This document shows positions 47,621-56,948 of a stretch of DNA of 64,000 bases, piece by piece; the stretch's first letter is position 1; each line of letters starts with the position of its first letter. A program made the translations under genes and the position numbers. Under the pieces are notes generated by a model. The model was not told where the DNA came from, did no database searches, and was given only the letters and a program-made list of their open reading frames with translations. The DNA comes from Tritrichomonas musculus (lineage: Eukaryota; Parabasalia; Tritrichomonadida; Tritrichomonadidae). Where the stretch lies: positions 6,696,001-6,760,000 of the forward strand of contig JAPFFF010000001.1 in the NCBI GenBank assembly GCA_039105265.1, given 5' to 3'.

Positions 47621-48399
47621 AAAAAAAAAAAAAAAAATTCAGAGAAATATTTTTTATTCAATTTCTGTATTTTTCCGTAACGATAAATATCAAATTCTGA
47701 GGGATTATTTTGATAAGTTTACAATTCCATAACGATTTAAAATTTTTTTTTCAGAAAAAGTTTGATGATAATTTTTCCATAACGTGCAAAAATTTTTCTT
47801 AAAAAAGAGGTTTCTCGCAAAAAGTTTCCGTAACGAACATGAACTTTTTCCGTAACGGAATTGAAAAAACTGTAAAGTTTTCTCTCAATTTATTTGAGAT
47901 TTAATCATTATTATTTTTGCATCTATTTCACTTGATTTCAAATGATTTTGAGCCAAAATTCCTCCATAAAGTTTATACTGATCTACATTCATATGCAGAT
48001 CTGTTTAACATAATGAAAAATAGTAATTTTCAGATTTTTTCTTCTTATCAGAATGAGTTCAATCAATGCACAGTTGTTAAAAACATGGGATTTTATTTCT
48101 TTGTCATTATGAATATATGCTTTGTATAGATGAGATCATGTTGACTGCTAAAAAATAATCTATGATTGATTCAAAAGCAATGAAAGTTTTTGAATCAGAG
48201 AAAAATGAAAATTTAGTACAGTTTAATGGATCGATTGTTAGTGATGGATGTTAGTGATCGACGGTTAATGTTCGATTGTAAATAGATGGATTCTTTTGGT
48301 TTGCTATTCATTGTTAATGGTATAGACTGTTATCGATTGTTAGTAATCGACTGTTAGTGAACCATCCAAATTGACTAAAAATAAACAGGTTATAAATCG
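47621..48399. other. Intergenic with a cluster of five CCRTAACG motifs
   Basis: CCGTAACG or CCATAACG occurs near 47673, 47728, 47779, 47829 and 47852, four of the gaps being near 50 bp or half that. The first reads TAACGATA. A G/T-rich degenerate repeat (GATCGATTGTTAGTGAT-like) follows at about 48225-48360. A 70-codon frame at 47917-48129 has no recognisable features and I do not call it a gene. Confidence 0.45.
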
Positions 48400-49960
48400 A
48401 GTTAAATTTAACCTGTTAACATCCAAAGTGACTCCCTTAAAATGTATATCGTATATTTGTAGCATACCCAAAATATTTGGTGTTTGGATCTTAATATCTG
48501 GATTTAAATGGATTGTTCTAGCTACATTACAAAGCTTACCATCACATTTAGTGAATCGTTATATCTCTTGTGGAATATCTTCTTTTAATGTTCTGGTATC
48601 GAACTTGCCAACATTTGGATTTAGACGAAACAGAGTGTTAAGGTCTTGTAGTCTTGCTTATGGGTTAACTCTATAATAGTTCTTTTAATTAATTCTTTGT
48701 TGTTTGTAGTATATAACTTTTCTAGACTTGTATTCTTGTTCTTATTCATTTCTATGAAATTAAACTTACACATTTCTCGCATAGAAGCAATACTATATTA
48801 CTTATAACACGAATGACATGAACTTTGGTTTACATCAGGATGTCTCAGCTCGATACCAGTAACAAACTTAAACACACTCTTTTGATACTTCAGTATATCA
48901 TCCATCCATTTATTAGACTTGCATTCGAGGATGCTTTTGTTAATTCAACGCTTAAGTATGTTCATTCGTACCTTTCCAACTGAGACAGTCTAGTACTTCG
49001 ATAACATCACCTTCTTTGACTATTTATCGATCTTCTGGAGCTTTTTACTATTAATGTACTTGGTTTTTAAAGATCTCATCGGTATATAGTTTTGTATCGA
49101 TAGACTATATTATGCAACTGTAGTAGAGTTCTCATATATTTAATCGTCGGATCTATGTTCATATACATCTACCACATCCATTACTGGTTGCAGGTTCTTG
49201 AATTTCTTATAAACTGTACCATGTTTCTTGATAACGAAATATCATTTACAAGTATATCTGCCACATATCTTCTCATCCAACTTATACCACTCTCCATATA
49301 ATGAAGAAAAACGATCACAACGGCAATTATCATTGATGAAGTCTTTAAGCTCACAATCTACTGGATACAATAGCAATGGTGTTGTTGTTAATTCGTTATC
49401 TGGACTTAGAGCTAGTAGATATCCAGTATGGCATTTGGTACTTATATCTCGAAATCCATACAAGTACTTCTTAATGTACTCTTCCATTTCCCATAATCTC
49501 TTGCGATAAGACTTTAGTTTCAATAATTCTGTTATTAAGTTATTACGTATATACATAAGTAACTGTTTGGCTGATTATACTTCTTCTTGCAACTTGTCAT
49601 AATTATCATTAATGGATTTCACAACAGAATCTATATTATGGTTATCAGCTAAAACAGACTTAATCTTATCATCGTAATTCTTCATAAGCATCTTCTCATC
49701 TTTTAGCACTTTCAAATATCGTTGTTCTACGGTGTTTCTCACTTCTGTGAGAATAATATTGATATATGAAGTCGATAAATTTAATTGGTACTTTCTCAGT
49801 CTTAATGGTCGATATATTCTTGGAATTAATTACTCTAAATTTCGTCTATTAACTAGATCTAGCTTTTATACATATGTATATACATATGGTGTTAAACTAG
49901 CCTATAGCACTTAGCACCAAGCTCAAGTACACCTTCTGTTGGTCCGCTATTTTCACATTA
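48400..49960 (-). pseudogene. Decayed coding-like sequence, unrecognised family
   Basis: Base use is less A/T-homopolymeric than the surroundings, and minus-strand frames contain protein-like stretches. The longest open piece is at 49242-49556 (EMEEYIKKYLYGFRDISTKC, then GYLLALSPDNELTTTPLLLY). It is broken many times. I do not recognise the family. It could be an old element-derived gene or a dead host gene. Confidence 0.35.
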
Positions 49961-50053
49961 ATGTGACAGATATAGTGGAGTAAGATATGCTTTCCATAAG
50001 TTAGAAGATTTTCATTTGAATTTAGTGAAGGATTACGATTTCCTCCAAACATT

Positions 50054-50087
<34 letters not shown>

Positions 50088-50434
50088 ATAAGTATGCAAT
50101 AATCTCCTAATAAAATGCTTTTCCAGGATTTCTATTGATTAAATTATTCACTTTTTTAAACTCTCCAAAAAAATATAAATTAATTTAGCATGGCTCTCAA
50201 AAAGTGCTAAATTATTTTTTGAGTATATTCAAAATTGAAAGATTTCCACAAATTATTTTATACTTATTTTAATCATGATTTTTTTGAATTAACAATCAAT
50301 ATTATATATCTTTATCTTGTATTACTTAAAAAAGAGTAATAGAATATTTTCTTAGTTATTACCGATATACTCTCAAAATGTTAAATTGAATAAAATATTT
50401 GCCCGCCATATCTTTGAAATACTCATAATCATTA
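49961..50434. other. Intergenic with a long T-run; upstream region of the HeH/SAP-like gene
   Basis: An uninterrupted T-run of about 32 lies at about 50055-50086. CTCTCAAAAAGTGCTAA occurs near 50189. Directly before the next ATG (50435) the sequence reads ACTCATAATCATTA, with two TCA initiator-like steps within 12 bp of the start codon. Confidence 0.45.
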
Positions 50435-51346
50435 ATGCCACCTAAACCTTTTAACTGGGAAAATCCATCTGCGAATTCGCTCTCAGATATCAAACGTGAA
50501 GCTCAATTACTTGGTGTCAAAATTCCGTCTAACGCTAAAAAAATGGATGCTCTTCAACGTTTAATTATGGCGAAAACTCAGCAAGACATTCCAGGTGCTC
50601 AAACAAATGAATTTCAGCAATCAAATCAATCTCAATCAGCAACTAATTCACCAAAAATAAAATCTGCTAAAGTACCACAAGGTTCAAAAACACCATTGGT
50701 AAAAGCATCTAAAAAAGCACAAACAAGAAAACCCCCAGCTGCTAAAGAGACATTTATCTCTCCTCTCTTATTAGGTCAAGATAATAGTCCTCAACAATCA
50801 CCAACTATCAAAAACTCACCTGTTCTTCCATCAAAACAAAAATCACCATCACCTGTTCCACAAATTCAAGAACATCATTCTCCATCACCACGTCCACAAA
50901 TTCAAGAACATCATTCCCCATCACCACGTCCACAAATTCAAGAACATCATTCCCCATCACCACGTCCACAAATTCAAGAACATTCCTCATCACATCGCCC
51001 ACAAATTCAAGAACATCAATCATCATCTACACGTTCACCAACACCAAAAACATCATCTCGTTCACGACACCACAGAAAACCTGTACCAAATTCTAATTAC
51101 TCGAGATCACCAACCCCAATCCGATATGGAAAAGACTACTATAGTAGCGATTATGAGAGTGAATCAGTTTCAGGAAAATCGTCATTTCTCAATCAAAATT
51201 TCATTTATATACTAATATTTTTATTAGTTCTCTCATGTGTTCATCCCATTTTTGGTGGATTATTTTTCATTGCATTGATTTATTATATTTACCTTAAGTA
51301 TCAAAATAAGAAAAAATCAGACAATAAAAACATATCTGATTTTTAA
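50435..51346 (+). CDS. HeH/SAP-like N-terminal domain protein with Pro/Ser/His repeats and C-terminal membrane anchor
   Basis: The product is 303 residues. Residues ~12-48 form a helix-extended loop-helix of the SAP/HeH/LEM type (SANSLSDIKREAQLLGVKIP, then KMDALQRLIMAKTQ). A basic, Gln/Ser/Pro-rich region follows with about five copies of PQIQEHHSPSPR (~145-200) and RS-type stretches (RSRHHRKPVP). A hydrophobic hairpin at ~250-292 (FIYILIFLLVLSCVHPIFGG, FFIALIYYIYL) could be one long or two short membrane segments, ending in a Lys-rich tail. HeH domain plus membrane anchor is the layout of Heh1/Heh2/MAN1 inner-nuclear-membrane proteins, so chromatin tethering at the nuclear envelope is a reasonable guess. 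It lacks the MAN1 C-terminal domain. Compare the SPTP-rich protein at 23091-23762. Confidence 0.65.
   Translation: MPPKPFNWENPSANSLSDIKREAQLLGVKIPSNAKKMDALQRLIMAKTQQDIPGAQTNEFQQSNQSQSATNSPKIKSAKVPQGSKTPLVKASKKAQTRKPPAAKETFISPLLLGQDNSPQQSPTIKNSPVLPSKQKSPSPVPQIQEHHSPSPRPQIQEHHSPSPRPQIQEHHSPSPRPQIQEHSSSHRPQIQEHQSSSTRSPTPKTSSRSRHHRKPVPNSNYSRSPTPIRYGKDYYSSDYESESVSGKSSFLNQNFIYILIFLLVLSCVHPIFGGLFFIALIYYIYLKYQNKKKSDNKNISDF
50855..51020. repeat. 36-bp coding minisatellite (PQIQEHHSPSPR)
   Basis: Unit CCACAAATTCAAGAACATCA plus TTCCCCATCACCACGT repeated about four times in frame with a shortened last copy. Confidence 0.9.
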
Positions 51347-51513
51347 TTTTAAAAATATAAGAAAAAATTCTTTTTATCGATTAAATAAAATACAACATAG
51401 CCTTTTAATTTGGTGTATATATTTCAAAATTCATTTTATAAAGAGATAAACCTAATCTCAATTGTAATTTATATTTGGTCATTTAACTTTTTTTAAATTT
51501 GATCAATTGATAA

Positions 51514-53301
51514 ATGCTTCTTATCATATTAAATATTCTACAAATCTTTATACCTTATTTATCACCGAATAAACTTGAGTTTCCAGAGCTTGATCAAAAA
51601 ACTTTTAATGATCTCCTTTCTACCAATAAATCAATCATAGCTTTCTGTGTTGAAAAATCTTATAAAGAAATGGATCCAGTCATCAGATCAATGAACCGAG
51701 TTGCTTCTTTGTTTTCAGATGATAAATATAATGTTACTTTCGTTTTTCTTGGAAAAGGCATTGCACAAGAAGTTTCATATGCAAATTATTTAAGCTTGCC
51801 TTCATTCTTTTTCTTTAAAAAAGGAAAACTTAAATGCTCATTTGCATATCCTAAAACCGATAGCGCATTTATAAAAATCGTTCAATCTTTATTGATTTCA
51901 ACATCAAAATCCTATAAACAAAAAAATAACATCTTTCAATATTATAATACATATGATCGTGACTCTCTTATTTTAAGGACAAAAAATGATGTACTTGGGT
52001 ATCTTGGTGATTGCTATTATACCATTCTAGCTCTCCCTAAGCTTTATAAAAAAGCTATTAAAGTTTTGCATCAAAATCCTCGAATTGAATGCGATATAGT
52101 TCTTGTTGATGAAAAAGTCCTAAATGAATTGGATCTTGATAATGATCGTTTAGCTCTTTTCAGAAGGGAAGATAATATGATTGTTTCATTTTCAAATTTC
52201 TCTATTGCTAGTGTTCCTTACTATAGTATAATAAATTATTATGCTGTTCATGATGAAATACGACCTATATTTGCTATTGCGAGCACATCATCTATTTTTG
52301 ATCAAAAATATAAAGATTTACTCTATGAGTTGAGTGACAAGTATGCAGATTTCGTTTTTGGTTTTATTTCAAGTGATTATTATGCATACATTAACACAAC
52401 TGTTGGCGTAAACATCAGAAGTCTTCTTCACAACGTACCACAAAATAATGAACTTGGCAGTACAGAATCAAAACCTTTGGATTGCATTGCTCTTGTTTTT
52501 AATTCTTACAAACGATACACATACAACATAAGCGACATTTTTAACGGCACATTTTTATCAGAGCCATTTAACCAAGAGAAGTGGTTAACTGCATCAAAAT
52601 CAATTTTAAATTCAATTCGTAGAAATGAAAGGAAGAAACATTATATAAGTGATCCAATACCTCAGTTGAATCAAAATGATGCTATAAAAACAGTTGTAGG
52701 ACTCACTTTTGATGATTTTGTTAATCAGAAGGACAAGGATATTATAATTCTTTTTGGACAAATGGATTCATTTTCAGGTGTTTCATTAAATAAAACTTTA
52801 CATCTTTTTTACAATACTACAAAGCAGGCATCTTCAAATGAAACAGGCTATAATTATTGTGATGAGAAATTATCTTTTGGAATCGTTGATATCTCCCGAA
52901 ATTCTGGCAATTTTCCATATTTCCCAGGAATACCAATTATTTTTATGTATCCTGCTAAAAATAAATCTCACCCAATTCAATTCCGTGGATCACCTTCTTA
53001 TGACAACTTTTTATGGTTTTTAAAACGTTACGGATCATTTGATGTACCAATAGAATCTCAAGAAGGCCCTCCATTCTCACATAAACAATTTGAACAGGAT
53101 TTGATGCAGCTTCTTCGTTATACCATAAAAATGCCAGAAAATGAAAAGGAAGAGTTTTTCGAATGGGCCTCTGAAATGGCTAACTTAACACATACTGATA
53201 TTTCTAAGTTCCCTGGTATTCCGAAAAAATATTGTCTCCATCACCATGATCTTGATCACAAAGATGATGATCATCATCATAATGAATATGATGATTTATG
53301 A
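51514..53301 (+). CDS. Secretory thioredoxin-fold (PDI-like) protein without CXXC active sites
   Basis: The product is 595 residues. A signal peptide is likely at 1-16 (MLLIILNILQIFIPYL). Residues ~22-130 read as a thioredoxin fold (beta strand IIAFCVEKS, helix, YNVTFVFLGKG, LPSFFFFKKGKL with the cis-Pro-like turn), but where CXXC should be there is CVEKS. A last thioredoxin-like unit at ~390-520 (DIIILFGQMDSFSGVSL, IPIIFMYPAKNKSH) also lacks cysteines; the middle (~140-380) could hold two more inactive folds. Several NxS/T sites fit a secretory path. The end is His/Asp-rich (HHHDLDHKDDDHHHNEYDDL), perhaps metal-binding; there is no KDEL. Family idea: redox-inactive PDI relative acting as a chaperone in the ER lumen. 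No membrane segment besides the signal. Confidence 0.7.
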   Translation: MLLIILNILQIFIPYLSPNKLEFPELDQKTFNDLLSTNKSIIAFCVEKSYKEMDPVIRSMNRVASLFSDDKYNVTFVFLGKGIAQEVSYANYLSLPSFFFFKKGKLKCSFAYPKTDSAFIKIVQSLLISTSKSYKQKNNIFQYYNTYDRDSLILRTKNDVLGYLGDCYYTILALPKLYKKAIKVLHQNPRIECDIVLVDEKVLNELDLDNDRLALFRREDNMIVSFSNFSIASVPYYSIINYYAVHDEIRPIFAIASTSSIFDQKYKDLLYELSDKYADFVFGFISSDYYAYINTTVGVNIRSLLHNVPQNNELGSTESKPLDCIALVFNSYKRYTYNISDIFNGTFLSEPFNQEKWLTASKSILNSIRRNERKKHYISDPIPQLNQNDAIKTVVGLTFDDFVNQKDKDIIILFGQMDSFSGVSLNKTLHLFYNTTKQASSNETGYNYCDEKLSFGIVDISRNSGNFPYFPGIPIIFMYPAKNKSHPIQFRGSPSYDNFLWFLKRYGSFDVPIESQEGPPFSHKQFEQDLMQLLRYTIKMPENEKEEFFEWASEMANLTHTDISKFPGIPKKYCLHHHDLDHKDDDHHHNEYDDL

Positions 53302-53525
53302 TATATTATAATTCATATTTTATTTTTTTGTACATTTAAAAAAAATATTACTTATAAATAATATTATAATAGCCAATTTTAATTTTTTTACACCAAGTTA
53401 ATATTACCCTCATGAATTAAGATCATTTTTTAATAATAAGAAATATTAAAAAGATGAAATAAAAAAAAACAATATCGCTAAATTTCAAACAATTTTAATC
53501 AAATATAAAAACATAATAATAACTT

Positions 53526-54221
53526 CTACCATATATCATAAATATTCTCTTTCTCATCTTTTGGTTCACGTTTGAATTCAGCATTTTCTTTTTTTGTATA
53601 AGCATTTTGGCATTGATCTCTGCAAGGCTTCCAATGCACAGTTCCTTTCCAATATCTATCACACTCTTGATCACAGATTTCTCCACTTTCTGAATCTTCA
53701 AATAATGGGAATTCAAAATGATTTTGATTAATTGATTCAGGATCAGTAAAGCAAGATTGTCGGCATTTCATCCATTTGGTAAAATCATTCTTTTCACGTA
53801 TAGCGCGATTGTCAAGATTTCCATTGCAACTTTTGAGGCATTTGGAAATATTTTCGAATTTATTTTGGCTTGAGCTTGTTGACATTGACTGTGTTGTCGT
53901 TGTTGTTGTGGTTGTTGTAGATGCGTGGACAATAATTTTTTGGCGAGTATAACGATTATTTGTTCGGTCATAAACATACATGTTTGCGAATTGAGGTTTC
54001 GATTCGGTTTTTTGGGAAGAAGATATAGAAGATTTGGTTTGCATCGATGTAGAATGTGGAATTGAGGTTGATGAACAAGTACTGAGGCATAGAGAAAGCT
54101 TTGTGGGAGAGTCAGCGAAAAGAGATTCACACTTCATTTTGCAAGATTGCGAGCTAAATGAAATAGAGTCGGATAAGCATGGAAAGAAAATAAAGAGGAA
54201 GAAAGGTATAATCAAAAACAT
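53526..54221 (-). CDS. Secreted protein with three twin-CX3C helical hairpins
   Basis: The frame extends to a TTG at 54269, but the first in-frame ATG at 54221 (MFLIIPFFLFIFFPCLSDS) gives a clean signal peptide and 231 residues. After cleavage there are three pairs of CX3C motifs: CKMKC-x13-CLSTC, CLKSC-x20-CRQSC and CDQEC-x12-CRDQC. Each pair should form an antiparallel helical hairpin pinned by two disulfides, as in twin-CX3C proteins. Between the first and second hairpins lies a Thr/Ser-rich linker with a run of eight Thr, probably glycosylated. Twin CX3C is best known from mitochondrial small Tims, which lack signal peptides and have one hairpin, so this is convergent or a separate secreted family. 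An ACTTTTTGAA motif lies about 30 bp upstream of the start codon. Function unknown. Confidence 0.7.
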   Translation of the reverse strand: MFLIIPFFLFIFFPCLSDSISFSSQSCKMKCESLFADSPTKLSLCLSTCSSTSIPHSTSMQTKSSISSSQKTESKPQFANMYVYDRTNNRYTRQKIIVHASTTTTTTTTTQSMSTSSSQNKFENISKCLKSCNGNLDNRAIREKNDFTKWMKCRQSCFTDPESINQNHFEFPLFEDSESGEICDQECDRYWKGTVHWKPCRDQCQNAYTKKENAEFKREPKDEKENIYDIW

Positions 54222-55415
54222 AAAAAAAGTCTGACATTTGAGAATATTTTTCAAAAAGTACGCATGCAATTTATATTGTAAACAAAATTATAGAAAAGTT
54301 CGATAAGCTATTTTATAACTTTTTCTTAATTTAATTGAATTGTTTGAAAGAATATTTCAATGTTTAAAAATCTCTAATTGAAAATAATATTTTAACGTTT
54401 TAATCAAAAACAAATTGTCATAAATAGTTTTTAGAGAAACAGTCCTGTGGGTTGTAAAACTTCTGTATTTTATATTTCAACCCTTTATTAGACATATATG
54501 TCATTTTAAATATTTATTATCATTTTCGTTTTTATATCACATATCAACTTGATAGAGATAGTGAAGCAAAAATTTCCAGACTTTTTTCTATAGTACAATA
54601 CAAGACAAATGCTAGCATTAATCACTCATCCATTCCCATGCTTAAATAATTATTTTCGTGTAAAACATTAAAACAAAATTTATTCTTAAAGAATCGTCAT
54701 AATTTATTATATAAAGAAGGTGAAGAAATAATTTACCAATATCAAATCTTTTTCAGAAATGAAAATTTAGTATCAAGTTTAGATAAAATATTCTCAATTT
54801 TTCAACATTTTTATACGAGAAAGATACGATGCCTATATTACATTAAACCATTGAATTACCTGAAACAGATGAAAATGACAAAATTTCCAAATTATGATCA
54901 TATATTTATCACCAAAATCTTAAAAAAAAAATCGGGAGTATTAAAGATTAGAATAAAGAGCACTAAAAGCTTGTTAGCAAAAGAATAATCACAAAATTAA
55001 TAATCATTAACAATTGGATCAATACTCGTGATTTCTCGAGCTGAATGTTTTGACATTAAAAATTATGGATATAAATCAGTATCCTTTAATGCGTAAAAAA
55101 GTATTAAAATAAAAATGCGGTGAAAGAATTTGATATGAATCTATCAGAAATAATTGAATACGATGAAAGAAAAAAGTGACAAAAATTTCACTTTTTTATA
55201 AAATGCATTCAATCTCGACTTGATGAAATCTTTAAAAAAAGAAAACATAAGCTACATTATTAAAAGCAAAAATTGCTATTTAAATTGTAAATGAATTTTT
55301 TTTTTTCTACAAAAAAAAAAAAAAAAGTTTTAACAATTTCTATAAAACTTCACCTGCAATAATGATTCAACTACAACTAATGCCCAAAATTCGAATCCTT
55401 TGATGAAACACATTG
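54222..55415. other. Intergenic, no intact gene
   Basis: About 1.2 kb, AT-rich. Short plus-strand stretches (for example near 55120-55260) look faintly coding but are interrupted. Nothing firm. Confidence 0.4.
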
Positions 55416-55553
55416 TAGACTTTTTTCTGAACAATTTGGTGGACCTTTTACAATATTCAATTTTCAGAAAGCATATATAATTTTTTCAAAATTAAATTCA
55501 AATTTGAAAGTTTTAAAAGGTCCACCAAATTGTTCAAAAAAAAAAAAAGTCTA
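55416..55553. mobile_element. Short hairpin element (about 138 bp), MITE
   Basis: TAGACTTTTTTCTGAACAAT then TTGGTGGACCTTTTA at the left is inverted as TAAAAGGTCCACCAAATTGT...AAAGTCTA at the right: about 35 bp of near-perfect stem with a 60-bp loop. Ten bases AAACACATTG occur directly outside on both sides (two bases further off on the right), probably the target duplication. Its GATAGACTTT-type end matches the 789-bp element at 46832. Confidence 0.8.
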
Positions 55554-56335
55554 TCAAACACATTGTATTGAATGTGATTAAAAAAAGCAAGATTAATCAT
55601 GTTTCATTGAAATTAATGATTAAAATATTAAGAATGCTGACATCATTATTATTATTCATTAAGATGAAATTGAACCTCGTTTTCAGTTTTTAATCTTCAA
55701 TTGAAGCTATTGCTAAAGGACAACAGTCATATCGTCACAATTGAATGCTGCCATGAGGCTCTTTCATTAAATATTGTATTGAATAAAACGGTTTAATACA
55801 ATATTGAATTTTTTGAATTCAAAAAGTTAATTATTTTCAATAGATGATCTTCACTTTTCAATCGAATCTGATCGTTAATCGCCATTTTTATCAACACCCA
55901 TCGTCTCACTCTTCACAAGGCTCGTTGAAATGTGGTGAATCATATTCAATGCCGATTGAAATTTGCTTCTTAAATTCTTGGCTGTCGACAACAACAACAA
56001 AAAAGGCCTTCTGGAAGAATTTGAAAGGAACTTTCAAGATACTTGATTTTATTGAGGCGCACTTGTTTTAATTGGCTCATTTTTAAATAATATCTTTAAT
56101 CTAATACATTTAATAATCATATTTTTTTTTTTTTTTTTTTTTTTTTGGAAATTCAAATGTAACAAATTCAAAATATGATCGTATTTTTTTGAAGTGTGAT
56201 ATGAAAAATCTATTTTTTTCTAAAATTTTTATCAGTTGTATTTTTTATTTCGGAAAGCAAATAATAAAATATATGTTGCAATGAGTTGTTTATTGATATT
56301 TAATATAGTGCATGCTAAATAATTACAAGAATGGC
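55554..56335. other. Intergenic, possible worn coding remnants
   Basis: A 75-codon plus-strand frame at 55844-56071 and adjoining out-of-frame stretches look like a remnant of a gene but match no family I recognise. A T-run of about 25 lies near 56121-56145. Confidence 0.35.
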
Positions 56336-56362
56336 CACTTTTTGAGCTTCGCTCAAAAAGTG
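56336..56362. repeat. Perfect 12-bp-stem hairpin containing the TCAAAAAGTG motif
   Basis: CACTTTTTGAGC, loop TTC, GCTCAAAAAGTG. The motif common in intergenic regions here appears in both orientations, head to head, about 100 bp before the satellite array. Confidence 0.75.
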
Positions 56363-56459
56363 TCCTATGTTAAATAATGTAAAAAAAAAAAAAAAAAAAA
56401 TTTTGAACAAATAAAAACTAAAAGAAAAATAATATAAATAAAAAAATATTTAAAACTTT

Positions 56460-56948
56460 TAGTTGCAGGTGGAAGTTTAATTCGCGTAATTAGTTCCAAC
56501 TGCAGCTAAGTTGCGATAGCTGCAGGTGGAAGTTTGAAATGGTACATTTAAGTAATTACTTCCACCTGAAGCTATCGCAGTTTAGCTGCAGGTGGAAGTT
56601 TAATTCGCGTAATTAGTTCCAACTGCAGCTAAGTTGCGATAGCTGCAGGTGGAAGTTTGAAATGGTACATTTAAGTAATTACTTCCACCTGAAGCTATCG
56701 CAGTTTAGCTGCAGGTGGAAGTTTAATTCGCGTAATTAGTTCCAACTGCAGCTAAGTTGCGATAGCTGCAGGTGGAAGTTTGAAATGGTACATTTAAGTA
56801 ATTACTTCCACCTAAAGCTATCGCAGTTTAGCTGCAGGTGGAAGTTTAATTCGCGTAATTAGTTCCAACTGCAGCTAAGTTGCGATAGCTGCAGGTGGAA
56901 GTTTGAAATGGTACATTTAAGTAATTACTTCCACCTTTAGCTATCGCA
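56460..56948. repeat. Satellite subfamily A: four 123-bp units
   Basis: Each unit holds GCTGCAGGTGGAAGTTTAAT and an inverted AGTTCCAACTGCAGC, then a second pair GCTGCAGGTGGAAGTTTGAA and ATTACTTCCACCTGAAGC, so each unit is two imperfect hairpins. The fourth copy shifts into subfamily B. Confidence 0.95.

Noticed and set aside
47917-48129. 70-codon plus-strand frame
   Set aside because: No domain or family resemblance, and the region is otherwise non-coding.
50808-51026. Minus-strand repeat frame opposite the PQIQEHHSPSPR array
   Set aside because: Shadow of the coding minisatellite.
53495-53716. 73-codon minus-strand frame near the end of the twin-CX3C gene
   Set aside because: Overlaps the cysteine-paired gene in another frame and has no own features.
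55844-56071. 75-codon plus-strand frame before the satellite
   Set aside because: Not recognisable; neighbouring coding-like pieces are out of frame, so at best a worn remnant.
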